Positions 32,177-44,057 of a DNA stretch of 64,000 nt are shown one piece after another. Source of the stretch: Anthostomella pinea (taxonomy: Eukaryota; Ascomycota; Sordariomycetes; Xylariales; Xylariaceae); assembly GCA_963556695.1 (NCBI GenBank), contig CAUWAG010000003.1, positions 2,418,001 to 2,482,000 on the forward strand. The letters run 5' to 3'. A model generated the notes under the pieces. That model worked only from the letters and a program-made list of their open reading frames with translations, was not told the origin of the DNA and ran no database searches. The position numbers were made by a program, and so were the translations under genes. The stretch's first letter is position 1, and each line of letters begins with the position of its first letter.

Positions 32177-34336
32177 TTATCTGCCCTCTAGAGCAACAGC
32201 GGCACGCTCAAGAAAAGCATTGAAGTCTTTGATCTGCTTCAAGTTGCCCCCTCCGTCACCGGCGGCGCTGGCCTGTCCAGCCACTCTGCATATCAGGAGC
32301 TCAAGGTTGGCCAATTCGGCCGCCTTTTGCTCGCTCGGACTCGGGTCTGGCGCTACCTTGCCCGTCTCAATCGCCAGTTCGATGTCGTCCATGGTGGACG
32401 ACAGCCCTAGCTGGTGCTGACCCTACCGTTAGCGGAAGCTCGCCGTTATTAGTCATGATTCTGACCGACTTACTAGCATCTCCTTGTTGGCCGTCTCATG
32501 ACGGACCCTCACCGCATCCATTTTTAGGGCTACCTGCTCCCTCTCGGTACGGATGCGCAGTATTTCGGTCCGAAGTGCAACTTTCTCTCTTTGAGCCGCT
32601 CGTACCCGCTTCTGCAGCGCGTGCATATTGTCCAGTTGTGCTCCCTAGATCCATCAGTTCCATGTCTGACAGTTGTAGATGGTCCGGTAAGGGCACCCAC
32701 ATGCTCCTCGAGTCTTAGACCCATTTCCCCTCTAAATGCTTCCAAAGCTCGAAGCTTCGTCCTAAACTCCGTCCTTGTGGCAGCGTCTTCTGCACTGGCC
32801 AATGCCGCATTGAGTTCATCTATACCTTTCTCGAGGGTTTCATCGCATATATCGTGCAGCACGTTGACCACGCTGACACCGCGACTATTCGAATATGGGA
32901 TGTCCGCGTTGAGGATGTCTTCGTCGGTATCCTCTTCGTTGAGCCGCGGGAGCTTTGTGTATCTGTACACAGTGATAGGGATACCTTCCCTGTCACTTTG
33001 CCTTCTTGATGATGCACGCTTCTTGCCCTTCGGAGCCTTGGGTTGCGACTGCTTCGCTGGGCTGTCTTGCGCACGTTCCGCTCGAGCCTTCTTGACCGGA
33101 CGTATCTTTTTGACCTGCTGTGAATGTAACTCGGGCGATTCTTCTCGCACGGGACTGACTCGGGGTCGTTTACGGCCAATCCGGCGTGCGGCTTCATGTA
33201 CATCAATCTCCTCCGCTTCCTTGTCATCCGCCAGTGCTTGCTCTTCCCCGTCCCCCTCCCCCTCCTCTTCCTGCTCTTCCTCCAGAGCTTGCTGCGGCTC
33301 AGGTGTGGGGACAAACTTCTTAACCTTCGGTTGCGATATCATGTCCTTCAGCTTTGGCTGAGGTCTCCTGGTGCTAACAGTACCTGCAGCATCCGGAGGC
33401 GAGGAAAGCTCGGGGGTCGGATCCACAACGGTGCTGAGGTTGCTTCGCCGGTTCTGACTTCGAGTCGATCGCGCAGATCCCGTGGTGGCTGTGCTGCCGC
33501 TTTGCCGCGACCGGCGGGCCAGAGGTGATGATCCTTCCAGCGCCTCACTCGGAGAAACCATTGTCTGTGCCGCGCTTGGTTCGGCCGATGGCACCGATAC
33601 AGCGCCCGGTGTTGTGGTGCCACTTAGCCTGATCTTTCGTGCCAGTGGTGATGATGTCGTGAATTCACCAGTAGCTCCGGCATCCTGTTCCATGACTGCT
33701 CTTTGTAGCTTTGCGCTCTGGGTTGCAGCACTGGACACCCTAATCCTACGCCTGTGGCCACTGCCAGGAGCTGCGGCCGGACTCTCCGTGACTTCTTCTG
33801 CCATTCCACCACCAGACATCCGCGAGGCTATCGAACTTCGAGAGACCGGTCGTTCAACCACAGCTTGCACCGACTCCAATGTACTATCTGCATCTTGCAT
33901 TTCTGCATCCAACGGGCTCGGGCTGGGTGGTCGTAGAGCATTCCCCGTGCTCTCCTCTTCGAGGATGTTATATGGGTCCGGTTTCTGTGCACTGAGTCGC
34001 GCCGACGCCCTCGACGCGCTTGATGTCGGTTGCGAGCTCCTAGAGTCCGACTGTCGGCTCAATCGTCGTCGCTTCGCAGAAGTATTTGGTTCCGATCGCA
34101 CTTGGGATGAAAGTATCGGAACGTCGGACGATGGTTCGGCAGCAGGGGAAAAGAGCCCGAATGAGTCATCGGCGGCTTCATGGAGTCTGCGTTTAATGTG
34201 TCAGAAGAGACGCGCAAAGGTTGTGCAATGGTCTTACCCAGCTCCACGCATGCGCTGCTGCATGCGTTCCTCACGACCTATGATATTGATTAGCCACAGT
34301 ACCCGACATGGAGATTGTGGACTGACTGGTGGCCAT
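32177..34336 (-). CDS. Inner-kinetochore protein, AME1/CENP-U-like
   Basis: Five exons: 34336-34327 (10 nt), 34277-34238, 34186-32701, 32644-32474 and 32416-32177, with introns of 49, 51, 56 and 57 nt, all GT-AG. The product is 648 aa. The N-terminus MATSREERMQQRMRGAG is the short conserved start I associate with this family. A long disordered Ser/Arg/Pro region with basic AT-hook-like patches follows. A conserved C-terminal block then begins near ITVYRYTKLP and SVVNVLHDICDE, and coiled coils run through QKRVRAAQREKVALR to NAFLERAAVALEGR. In yeast, Ame1 forms the COMA complex linking centromeric chromatin to Mis12. Fungal databases often call this family an AT DNA-binding protein. The assignment rests on my memory of the C-terminal pattern. 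The 10-nt first exon is notable. Confidence 0.65.
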
Positions 34337-34960
34337 GGTGCCGAGTTCGAGGGCTCTACTGATCCCGGAGCGCGAGGATCATGGTCTGAAGCAATTCAGT
34401 GCTTCTCGGTCTTCGGTCGTTGGGTGACGTCGGGTTATGCCCACCACCTGCAGCGAGTGTTGCTTCCCGATGAGAGGGCATGTTGAGACGCGTCAAGGTC
34501 ACGCCACGTCCGCCCCACTGAAGTGTGGCTGGCTTTAATTGCCAGCCGCCCGGCCGCAACCCACCTGGTGCGCAGATGTCAGCCAAATCCTCTCCCCTAT
34601 TACACAACCCAAGGAAGGCCTCTATGCTGCCAGCCATCGAATGCTGACAGTCACTTTTTCATAGACACTCAATGTCAAAACAATAAGCCTCGTCTGGCTT
34701 CATTCAAGTTATATCCTGACTTGACACGTCAACTTCCAAGCAGACCATCATCACTGTGCATACTGGAGGTCAGTCCGCTCTCAAACTTGAAGGCTGCCCC
34801 CTGAGTTAAGCACAAGCGACTACCTTAACCATAAGAGTCATGTCATATTCACCTTACCAGCTTACTAGATCCCTTACACTCAGGAAGTCTTCGCTGTGGG
34901 TGCCGCTCTTAAACAGAGGTAGGAGCTACAGTTGACCCCTTTTGTCTCAGCCGCCAGGTA
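34337..34960. other. Intergenic between AME1-like gene and MITE
   Basis: No gene recognised. It contains the promoter of the AME1-like gene. The right end is the TA at 34959-34960 that precedes the MITE. Confidence 0.4.
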
Positions 34961-35177
34961 CACTGAACCCTCAGAAGTCTCCGTACATCCCGTACGCACA
35001 AGTTCTTCGATATTCAGGTCTATGTACACTCTGTGGAATATCCACTCTGGAATAAGCATTAAATGTGGCTTAATAGAGTATAACATCTTATTCCAGGGCG
35101 CTTATTCTACCGTCCATATATCCCATCGAAAAGAACACTTTTGGGGTGCGCGGACAGAGACTTATAAGGGTTCAGTG
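34961..35177. mobile_element. MITE copy 1 (TIR element, 217 bp)
   Basis: Terminal inverted repeats begin CACTGAACCC on the left. The right end, read in reverse complement, begins CACTGAACCCTTATAAGTCT. The left flank is TA, and the right flank is no longer TA. There is no coding capacity. Copies of the same family lie at 48922-49129 and 60870-61093. Confidence 0.8.
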
Positions 35178-35272
35178 CAAGTAGACAGATTCATTAGGTG
35201 CATGCTCTTTCCCATGATACTTTCCTGTACCTAGTCATTGTAATTACTGCCTGCCATTGACTCAATTGAGTA

Positions 35273-36621
35273 AACTGGGTGGACAAAAGTCTCTGCCCGA
35301 CCCACCACAATCTCCTTCAGATCAAAACAACGCGTCAATCACCCTTCGACTTCACCACTCTCTCAACACCGCAATTGATAATGGATTTACGATCTTTTAG
35401 GGACGAATTAAGCGGTAATCGCGTCGCTAACGGCGAATTCACTTCAAAAGCTCGCTCAGCAATCGTGGTGGCGCGAATTGACGGCAGAACGCATAGGGAT
35501 GTTGCAACTACGTTTAAAACGAAGCATTTGAAAACTATCTCTGATATTATCACCAACTTTGAGGCCATTTCTACACCAAAATCTGCCCCAAGGAGCGGTC
35601 GCCCACCCGTTTTGAATACTCGCAAACGCGCTCATGTGATCAAAAAGGCGAGAGAGCTCACCAGGGCGACGTGGCAGAAGATTCGAAACGAAGCCTGCGT
35701 TTCGTGCTCTCCTAAGACTATTAAGAGGATATGTCACGCACACGGCCTCCAAAGTGGCGCACAGCAAAGCGAATCAAGCTCACAGATGAGGACGCTCAGA
35801 AGAGGCTCGCTTTTGTCAATTATTATAGCACACCCGAGCGTCTGGAGGAGTTGTTGCGAGCTATGTTCTCAGACGAATGTACGGTCCAAAACTCATCCGA
35901 TAATCCAGGCAATTGGGCCATCCGATTCTCTTCAAAGCGGTACCGTTATGATCTCGTGAACGAGACGGATCACGGCAAATCTCGTATTTCGATAATGGTG
36001 TGGTCTATGATCTGGCTACGCGGCAGAGAAGGAGGACTAGGCAAGTTGGTCTTCTGCCCACTCGATCCGGATGCTCCGCGCGGAGGAGTATCCGCAGAGT
36101 CATATAAATGGGTTCTTGAGAAAGGCCTGCTTCCGTTTTATGAGGCTGGAGATCCTTTTGTTCAAGATAACGCGAAAATTCACCTCACTTGCGGTGTTCC
36201 GGAGTGGATGGAGGAGCACGGCATCCATTGTATCGACTGGCCTCCTCACAGCCCCAATATGAACCCAATCGAGCACGTTTGGCGACTTCTGAAGAAGAAC
36301 ATACGTGAAATCGAGCCTGAATTTTCTGAATTGAAGGATAATATCCCCCATTATCGCTACGCACACGAGTTAATTGAGCAGGCGTGGTAAGAGATCGATC
36401 CGGAGCAGGTCCGGGCCTTGATGGAGTCACTGGAGGACCGAATAGCTGCAGTGAGGCGCGCCGGTGATTGGTATACACACTATTGACTTGGTTATTAAAT
36501 ACAATTTATTTGAGAATTCTATCACCAGAATTGGATGCGTTATGGTTCAATTGAGTTGGAGGGTATAGTAGATGGAAGGGGTAAAATTGGGGATCGGGCG
36601 GAGACTTTTGTCCACGCATTG
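35273..36621 (+). mobile_element. Tc1/mariner element (DD34E), about 1.35 kb
   Basis: Imperfect terminal inverted repeats enclose a transposase relic. The left end is AACTGGGTGGACAAAAGTCT and the right end in reverse complement is CAATGCGTGGACAAAAGTCT. TA dinucleotides flank both ends (35271-35272 and 36622-36623), as expected for the superfamily. The element lies about 95 bp from a MITE whose ends share its terminal motif. Confidence 0.92.
35381..36486 (+). pseudogene. Tc1/mariner transposase, frameshifted
   Basis: ATG 35381 opens an N-terminal helix-turn-helix region (SFRDELSGNRVANGEF to TIKRICHAHGLQ). The frame then shifts near 35750, and the catalytic half continues from KWRTAKRIKLTDEDA. 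The triad is visible as SDECTV, QDNAKIH and NPIEHVW, with 34 residues between the second Asp and the Glu. A TAA at 36388-36390 after HELIEQAW interrupts the last 32 codons, which end in GDWYTHY. The host of transposition was presumably this family, but this copy cannot make an intact enzyme. Confidence 0.88.
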
Positions 36622-36623
36622 TA

Positions 36624-37243
36624 CCTACCAAGGTAAGTACCTACACAAATGTACTTCCGCTGTTCCGACTAGCTCTTGTCTCTACTGATCTTACCACACT
36701 CCCGATATCAAATCACTGCCATTCGTGAAATATCATGGTCACTTGCTGGTAATATATTTTGGCACCTCAACGCGACTTGGAAGGCTTGACGTTAGCAGGC
36801 TTGAAGGCGGCGATATCTAACAGCTATTTTCCTGTCTGCTGCAACCGACCAGCGCACGGGGCTCGAGTGCAGGGTTAGTCCAACAGTTAATGGAGAAGCC
36901 CAACAGTATGGAAAGACTGCCAGCGATGCTTTCTACCTTCTCCCGTAACCGGTCTTTTAGAGGTTAGAGGGTATTTTGTGAGCAGGATAGTATATGCTCC
37001 TTTGGCGTAGAAGGGCAAACCTAAAACCAAGAGAAATAGACCCCTTCCTCCACAACCTAATCGTTTAACTATAAATAACCCCGTACCCAAACCCATCAAC
37101 CCATGATCCCCCAAACACACACAATATACACTCCCACACTCTGACACACTTCTAACACACACCATCATAGACAGATACACATCGTCTCTTCCATCTTCCT
37201 CCCATTCATTACCCAGCATATCCGAGCAAACACAATGCCGTGA
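36624..37243. other. No gene recognised
   Basis: This lies between the Tc1/mariner element and the LINE-split ORF. Long minus-strand ORFs (36887-37366 and 37209-37646) have simple-sequence character, and the second crosses the LINE border, so I do not call them. Confidence 0.4.
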
Positions 37244-37462
37244 CGTTTCCGTTCTTGGTTTCGGCGCCATAGAACCCGGCGCCTTGGAACGCAGCGCCGC
37301 ATTCCCGCTGAGCCCCAGATCTCGGCCAGGAATACTCCCAGTGCCTCCAACCATCCAACTCAACAAGACGCGACCGACGACCCCCCACCATACTCGCCAA
37401 ACAAGGGTAATCCAGAAGTCTGCCCGTCAGCCAGTGCCGCTGCCGCTGCCGCGGCCCATGGG
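37244..37462 (+). pseudogene. Ala-rich hypothetical ORF, 5' part, split by LINE
   Basis: After the TGA at 37241-37243 the frame is open for 73 codons. It passes through DATDDPPPYSPNKGNPE and an alanine run to CAT-GGG at the LINE border. It continues in the same frame at 43051-43470 if the LINE and one target duplication are removed. No ATG is present in the open part, so an upstream exon or a lost start is likely. Confidence 0.45.
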
Positions 37463-37656
37463 TTTGTTTGTTTGTTTTGTATTTAACGTGGGGTGTTGCT
37501 CCTCGGTAGTGCGAACCACGCCTCCTAGAGCCTCTGCATTGCAGGGTTGTAGAGGTCTCAAGAAAATAAGTACAGTCAGTCCCGCTCACGGGCCCATCCC
37601 GTTGTTGCGGCGGTATGACCTTAGGGTCATCCATCTGGTCCTTCAAGAACAGCTAT

Positions 37657-40600
37657 CTATCGGGGACAGATTGTTGAAAAGAACTTGCTCTTCTCCACGA
37701 ATTTTGCCCATTCTGTGCTCCTCTCCCCTAAGTATTGTAAACAGGTTGTCCTAGGCGAGTACTTAGGCAACAAGCGATTTTTTCCTAGCCTCTTACAAAA
37801 GAAAATATGTTGTGGTGTTTTCTTTTCACCACAGCTGCAGTGGTTGTTCAAGTCTGTATGTCCAAAGCGTACGTGGTATCTGGCAAAGTTGCCATGTCCA
37901 GATCTGGCCGCTAGAAGTCTGTGTAGAGTGCTCCTCTTAAAAGATATAAGGCCTTTTTCAGTTACTGCATGTGAGTATACTTCATAATACCTAGGTTCTG
38001 ATTGGTCTTTCTACCATTGGTTGAACTCTTTCTTGCCCTTTCTCTTAAGATCTCTCTTGACCTAAGAGATTATAGGAAGGTTTGTTATGTCTGTTTCTAG
38101 CATGGCACCCTTTTTTGTTAGTGTGTCGGCAGCTTCGTTGCCATTAATATCTCTGTGTCCAGGAATCCACTTGATGGTCACTCCAGGAGTGTGTCCTGTG
38201 GCAAGTTCTTGAAATCGCAGAAAAATTTTCTGTGATGTCTCGGGTGGAGTCCCATTGAGCCCATCCACCACTGATGTGTTGTCCAGGCAGACATATAGCC
38301 GTTTTCTGTGTCCAATTGCCCTGGCTGCTGCAAAACCTTGGAGAGCACCATGGACTTCAGCATCCACTACTTCTGCTTGTAGAAGTCTGCCCCTTTCCCG
38401 GTATACTTCTTGTGTAGTGCCGCCTTTCCTGATGGTATAGCCCCATCCAGTGCGGGTTGTGCCTTGGTCGTCCAATTGTGATCCATCTGAATAGATGACA
38501 AGGTCAATGTTCACATTTCTCTCCTGTAACCATTTCTTAAAGAGCTCTATTTTTTTGTATTTATCCTTACGGATTGGGGGCTTCTTCCATGATGGCTTGG
38601 TGAGTATTGGTCTCTAGAAGTCAGGGACTAGCTGAAAGCTCCTTTGTAGCCTTGTTGGTTCCTTGCGAGCTTGTACTTAGAGCCTGCCAACAAGAGGGTA
38701 TCTCTGGTCTATTTGTCCGAGTCATAGGCCGTGACATCGCCTTATTGACTCTGCAAGAACTCCTGCTGGGGGAATCTGTGATTCAAAGTATAGGATATGT
38801 CTAGGATGTGTTTTCCAAACCGGCAGGATAGCCCTGATCGCCGTTCGTAATACAGCATCTATCGTTTTAAGAAACCCTTTAATACGATATGCTGATGTCC
38901 CACCTGAGCTCCTGATTTTTTTTGGTTCCTGGGTACCAGGTCTCCAAGCCATGTGTAAGAATAGGAATAACACAAACTTTCACAGCCCTCCTGGTCGACT
39001 TTACTTGAAGTCTTTTGACTGTGTTGCATAGTCCTCGAAGGTGATTTGCTACCTTATTAGCTTTCTTGGCCCCGTAGGAAACGTGATCTTTAAAGTTTAG
39101 TTTTCTATCCAGAAAGATACCTAGTCATCGCATAGAAACCTTGGCTATTTTGTTCATTATCTAGTGGCAGACTAGAGGGTTATTTGAGTTCTTTTTCTGT
39201 GAGAAGTGCATGATCTTAGTTTTGTCGGTGTTAAATTCAATAGCATTGTTATGTCCCTATTAATTAAGCAAATAAAGATTTTCAGAAGCCTCTGTAGCTA
39301 TTTTTTTAAGGTTCTTTTTAATCCAGAGAGTCGCTAGGTCGTCTGTATATTCAAAGCGTCTCTTTTTCATACCAAGCTGGGCACAGATTGGCTCTGTATA
39401 CAGTATGTAAAGGATTGGAGAGGCTGGTGGGGCTTGTGATAGCCTACAAATGAGAGCTTTTATATCAGTCACAATACCTTCAAACTGAACCCTTACGAAC
39501 CGCTCGGACATGAATGACTGGACCCATCTTATAAGAAAGCCTGGCCAGCCCTGTTCTCTTATGCGAACCACTAGTCGTCCTATTAAGGCAGCGTTAAAGG
39601 CCTTTTTCACATCTGACGTGACTACTGTTGCAACGAGGCCTTGGTCGAGGGCCTGCTCAATATTGTGTATGAGTGCAGCTACCAAGTCAGTGGCAGAGCG
39701 CTTTAATAGAGCTCCAAAATGTTGTGGAGCTAGAATTCTGAGTTTGATAACAAACCAGGTAATTCTTTTTGCGATAAGTCATTCTAGGCCTTTGTCAAAA
39801 CATGACAGTAGCGATATTGGTTTGTAGGCCCGGGGGTTGGAGTAGTCTGTCTTGCCTGGTTTTGTGATCATCACCACTTCAGCTATTTTGAATGGTTGAG
39901 GGTGGTGTCCGATCTGTAAACAGGTCTGGAAGAGGGCCCTGATATGCTTCCTAATGAATGGCTAGCAAGCTTTCAGAATCCGTACTGTGAGGGTATTTAC
40001 TTCCAGGGAGTTGCTCTTGGTCCCTATAGTGCACCCTTCAGCCTCTTCCAGTCCGACATAGTATTCAAGGGGGATGTGTGGCTTGGGTTGTGTGATCTGA
40101 GCGGACTAGGGGTCACTGATATCGTTGTCTGAGGTACTTCGTTCAAACGTGGCTGAGCGTAGTGCATTTGCCTTGCTCTCTTGTGACTCAAATATTTGGT
40201 CTCCTATGATGATTAGGGGGGAACGCAATCCTGTTTACAGCTTGTGCCAAGAAATGATCCTGTACAGATCCTTTGGCTCAGTCACTAAATCAATTAGAGT
40301 CTGCCAGTACTCTCTCCTAATTTTCTGAACCACGCAGCCAAAGTCCCGCCGGGCTGAATTTCGCCTTTCTTGGCTTGCGGTCTATTTGGACGAGGCCCTG
40401 TATGTCTGAATAGCTGTTTGTATTCATTATTCCACCAAGTAGTGGGCCTAGATTGTAGGGGCTTCTTGCCCACTGTTCTGACACAGCCTTGGATTAGGTT
40501 GATCAAGCTCTACGTAAAGGCATCTACCTGGCCAGGGAATGCACCCAGCCGGGGGAGCTCATGTATCCTGTTTTGGACATTGTCCACCAGCTCTTGTAGT

Positions 40601-41349
40601 TTATCGTTCGGGGCTATCCACCGATCAGCCTTAGGGACCCGGTCCAGGTCTCCCTGAATTGGGACAACTATTCGTAATGTCTCATGATCTGAAGTGCACT
40701 GAAGTGCATCATTCACTAAGGCTTTGGCCATGGGGACATCTGAGAAAACCAGATTTAGTACATTTCTGTCATCATGTGTCAGGACATCTGGTTCAGAAAT
40801 CAGATCCAGTCCGTGGTCTGCCATAGTCTGTGCAAGTATAGCACCACCATGATATCCTGGATTGCTTGAGTCCCAGAATGTATTGCCAGCATTGAAATTT
40901 CCGGCTATGACACAGCCAAAGGGTGGAGTCCATACTTCCAGAATGTCATCTACTTCCTGTGGGTTATGGCATGGTCAGTAGACGCTGGCAAATGTAATAC
41001 CTCGTACCTTGACCTAAGTGATGTCTTGTGTAGCATAAGGCCGAAATTGATCCGCTTAAAGATGTTTTCTCACATAGATGAGAGATCTGGGCCGTGTACT
41101 GTTGCTGTCCCAGGAATCCACTGGGGAGTATATATCATAATTAGGGTGTGTCTTTACTCCTATTTTTCTGCCTGGTGGAATGCCGACCCAGGGCTCTTGC
41201 ATCAAAATGATGTCTGCTTGTTCTCCTTTGTAGTCAGCCAGGTTGTTGGCTAACTCTGTAGGACCTGCACTCTTTTGTCCTCCTGTTGTATTCATAGAAT
41301 GGATGACTAGATGCCCGTGTCGATGTGTTTTGTTTGATGTATCTAGCAT
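37657..41349 (-). pseudogene. LINE copy C ORF2 relic
   Basis: The endonuclease start is visible at 41349-41056 (QADIILMQEPWVG) and its end near 40700 (TSDHETL). RT lies at about 39830-38720, with VVTSDVKKAFNAAL, a damaged LSQAPPASPILYILY box and EYTDDLATL instead of YADD. RNase H (38514-38062) is open over 150 codons, with IYSDGS, DAEVHGAL and WIPGHRDINGNEAADTL. The tail CSCGEKKTPQHIFFC at about 37800 is the CCHC segment. Stops and frame changes separate these pieces, so no complete protein remains. Confidence 0.85.
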
Positions 41350-42948
41350 TGACTGATAATAATGGTGTCGGTATCCTTAGAATGAGCTGTATCTGTTGTG
41401 TTGATTTGTATTGGGGTGTCTTCGTTATTATTTTTAGGTGTTGACCCAGCTTGGTTTCTGCCTGTTTCATTGAAGGCCCTGGATCTGGCTCTTTTACTGG
41501 CCAGCCTTATTTCCTGGATTTGCTCCCATGTGTGCTTGTGGATGATGCCTTTCATAACCTTGGGGCATGCAGGGCATTTGTCGAAGTTGGCAGCACGAGG
41601 TCCTTTGCAGTTGACACACTTTGGAATTGGTTTTTTGCACTCCCCCTGGTGTACTGCGCTGGCGCAATGTGCACATACTTGCTTTTCATATCGGTAGTTC
41701 CTCCCATGGTATCTGAAGCAGCTCGCACACTAGTGAACCTTGGGGGAGTATTGAATGTGCCTTGAGGTCATTGAGTGAGCAAATATCGTGAATGGTTTCT
41801 TTGCTGCATGGGACAGAGAGATCACCCATGGTCTCTGGATCAGAATCAACTGTGTTCCTTGAGAATATGCACCCTAAAGGTTTGTCACCTGTTTGGGCTT
41901 CAACTTCATCAGCAACAGCAATGTCGGTAATATCAATTGTTAACCCTTCTCCACTGATGACCTTTCTTAGGCATCTATTGACCTTGTAGTGATGCCAGAC
42001 TGTGTGGGTCTCGATCTTTTCTGCCTTGAGAATATCGGTGATTTCTTCTTAGAAGACCAGGAGCTTAGCCTGAGTTGGCTTGTCCCTTGGGTGTAAGGTA
42101 AACCCAGAGGGGCACTGGGTCACTTCTCTAAGCTCTTGAGGGTGGAGCTTAAGTCTTCTGTTCAGTATAGACTTTATTCTGTAAGGCTCTAGGTGGCTAT
42201 TATCCATGCGGACAAAGACCCGGAGATCATCCTGTTTCTTCTTCAGTTGGTTAGCAGTGATAAGGGCGCCAGGCTGTGTTTTCTTCATGGTAGTGTTGAC
42301 TATCCGTGGATGCTGTCGCTGGCTAGAGGAGACAGCTTGTGCAAAGGTCATAGTGGGCTTCCCCATCTTCCTGAAAGTGGTCTTCCTTATGGTTGAATCT
42401 CGGGTTTCTAGCCACTCGCTTAGGCATTTAGAGAAGAAGGCGCTGAACTCCTTGGCATGTGAGTATAATTCGGTCCCGGCTTTCTTAAGTGCCTTATCAA
42501 CTGCTGCAGCACACTCTTGAAACATTGTCATCCTGGCTTTATAAAGGTGCCTGTCTTTATCCAGTATCTTGGCAACTTGGTCCTGGCACTCTGAGGAGGA
42601 GACTTTATTCCCCGTATCGCGTTCAATGGCTTGGTCTGTAGAGATTTTGTTTAATTAAGGTCATTTTATTGCAGTGGTGCTGTCGTTATTAACATTTTGG
42701 GATTTCCCTTTCAGAGGGGAAACAACGGTGAAGTCAGCCTTAGAGACCTGTGATGGGCTGCTGCTGATGTCATCAAGCAGCGCCTGGCAGAGCCTGCTCA
42801 GAGTTGCCGGGCTGTATGTCTTTCTAGGGGCCGGGGATTTGAGCACGCCGCCAGTGGTCGTCTTTGGGACGGCCACGGGCGTGTTTGGGAGCCCGTTGTG
42901 GAAGGGTGCTGCCTGGCTTGTGAGAAAAATTCTCTTGTGCCTTAACAA
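41343..42948 (-). pseudogene. LINE copy C ORF1 relic (zinc knuckles)
   Basis: Pieces in order are a Pro/Ser/Thr-rich N-terminus (42948-42661), a gag-like region (42531-42049, including MTFAQAVSSSQRQHPR and DLRVFVRMDNSHLEPYRI), then Cys/His knuckles at about 41740-41560. One in-frame stop interrupts the knuckles before CASCFRYHGR. They continue as CAHCASAVHQGEC and CVNCKGPRAANFDKCPAC. In LINEs this is the RNA-binding protein. It is broken by stops. Confidence 0.75.
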
Positions 42949-43050
42949 AGATAGTCAGTTACTGAGAGAAGTGCCTATTTTAGCGCAGATATCGAGGTTG
43001 CCCCCTAACAGCGGGGCGCCAAGAAAAATAGTTGTTTTTGTTTGAGTTGC

Positions 43051-43470
43051 GCTGCGGCCTATGGGGCTCCCATGATAGCCCAAATGATCGCCGCCGCGTC
43101 AGATACCGACACGATAGCCCTCGCTGCTGCTATTGCTAGCTGGCTACCAGACTTAGGCACGACTCCACCGAAAATCGCCGAGACTTTGCCCGATACAGCC
43201 CAATGTGCCGCTTGTGACGTGGCTCGTTATGTTGCTAATCCAATAGCTGACAGTCAGGTTGCGCTATATGCTCCAACGCTCGCCCTTGATATGGCTAAAG
43301 TCGTTTCTAAACGAGCCTACGATCTCGTCAAGTTATATGATGGTGATGACGTTGGGCATGGCATCAAGCTTGCTGCTGCTGCTGGCTTTTCAAGCGCTGC
43401 TTATGCTACTGCTTCAGCTATTATCACTGGGACCGCTGCGGAAGCTAGGCTGTCACGGCGAGCATACTAG
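43051..43470 (+). pseudogene. Ala-rich hypothetical ORF, 3' part, split by LINE
   Basis: The frame enters at the right-hand target duplication (GCG-GCC-TAT-GGG) and runs to TAG at 43468-43470. It continues the frame left at 37462. The joined frame would be about 207 residues: a Pro-rich head, an alanine run and an Ala-rich C-terminal part containing YVANPIADSQVALYAPTLAL. I do not recognise the family. Confidence 0.45.
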
Positions 43471-44057
43471 GGAGCTGGGACATGGCCTGCAGCAAGCAGC
43501 TATTACTCTATTGACGAGAATATTAAGACTAGAGAGGAAAGGAAGAGAGAGAGAGATAGGTACAGCGGGAGGTTGCCCCTTTAAGGGGATCCTCTGGTCA
43601 GATCCTTCCCTTATTGGGAAGTATCGGCTTGTCATGTGGGAAGGTCTGTGCAGGCTGTCACATAGGCTGCACGTGTAGCCAGTAGAAGATAGGATACATA
43701 TTACACTCTGGGACAGAGTAACTCTATAACGGCGGGTCCTAGATGTGGAACAGCCCCCCATGTGGGACAGTTTCCACACCAAAAGGCCATACTTGCACCC
43801 ACAGATAACTCTGTCCGAATTAAAGCTATATATAATGCAAGTGCATCATTAAAACCGCCTTTTCTTAGAATTTTTAACAATACTAATTGTTCTCGCGGTA
43901 TCGTGCGAGCTGGCGGATTGCGCGGCGCAAAGAACTCACTACAATCGGCTCGTCATCTTCATCATCCGGGCTACTACCCTCTTCATCCACAGCAACACCC
44001 TCATCCTAAGAGGGCTTTAATTCCTCCAATTCTTCTGATTCTGACTCCTCAGAGTCC
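43471..44057. other. Unassigned, repeat-like
   Basis: A GAGA-rich stretch near 43535-43560 is followed by sequence with repeated CTCTGGGACAGAG and ATGTGGGACAG-like phrases near 43700-43770. These recall retroelement termini but lack provable borders. No gene called. Confidence 0.3.

Larger units (their letters stand above)
37463..43050 (-). mobile_element. Near full-length LINE (copy C), same family as copy A
   Basis: The element is 5.59 kb on the minus strand, with its 3' tail at 37463 (the TTTG-rich tail of copy A). A 15-bp target duplication with two mismatches flanks it (37448-37462 and 43051-43065). Domains in transcript order are ORF1 (42.9-41.3 kb), endonuclease (41.35-40.5 kb), RT (39.8-38.7 kb), RNase H (38.5-38.06 kb) and CCHC tail (about 37.8 kb). 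All frames are broken. Compared with copy A it extends about 3.2 kb further 5'. Confidence 0.9.

Noticed and set aside
36887..37646. Minus-strand ORFs of 145-159 codons
   Set aside because: They have simple-sequence composition, and one crosses the LINE border, which a host gene would not do.
43560..43860. Possible LTR
   Set aside because: Repeated CTCTGGGACAGAG-like phrases are present, but no TG...CA borders, target duplication or second copy can be shown.
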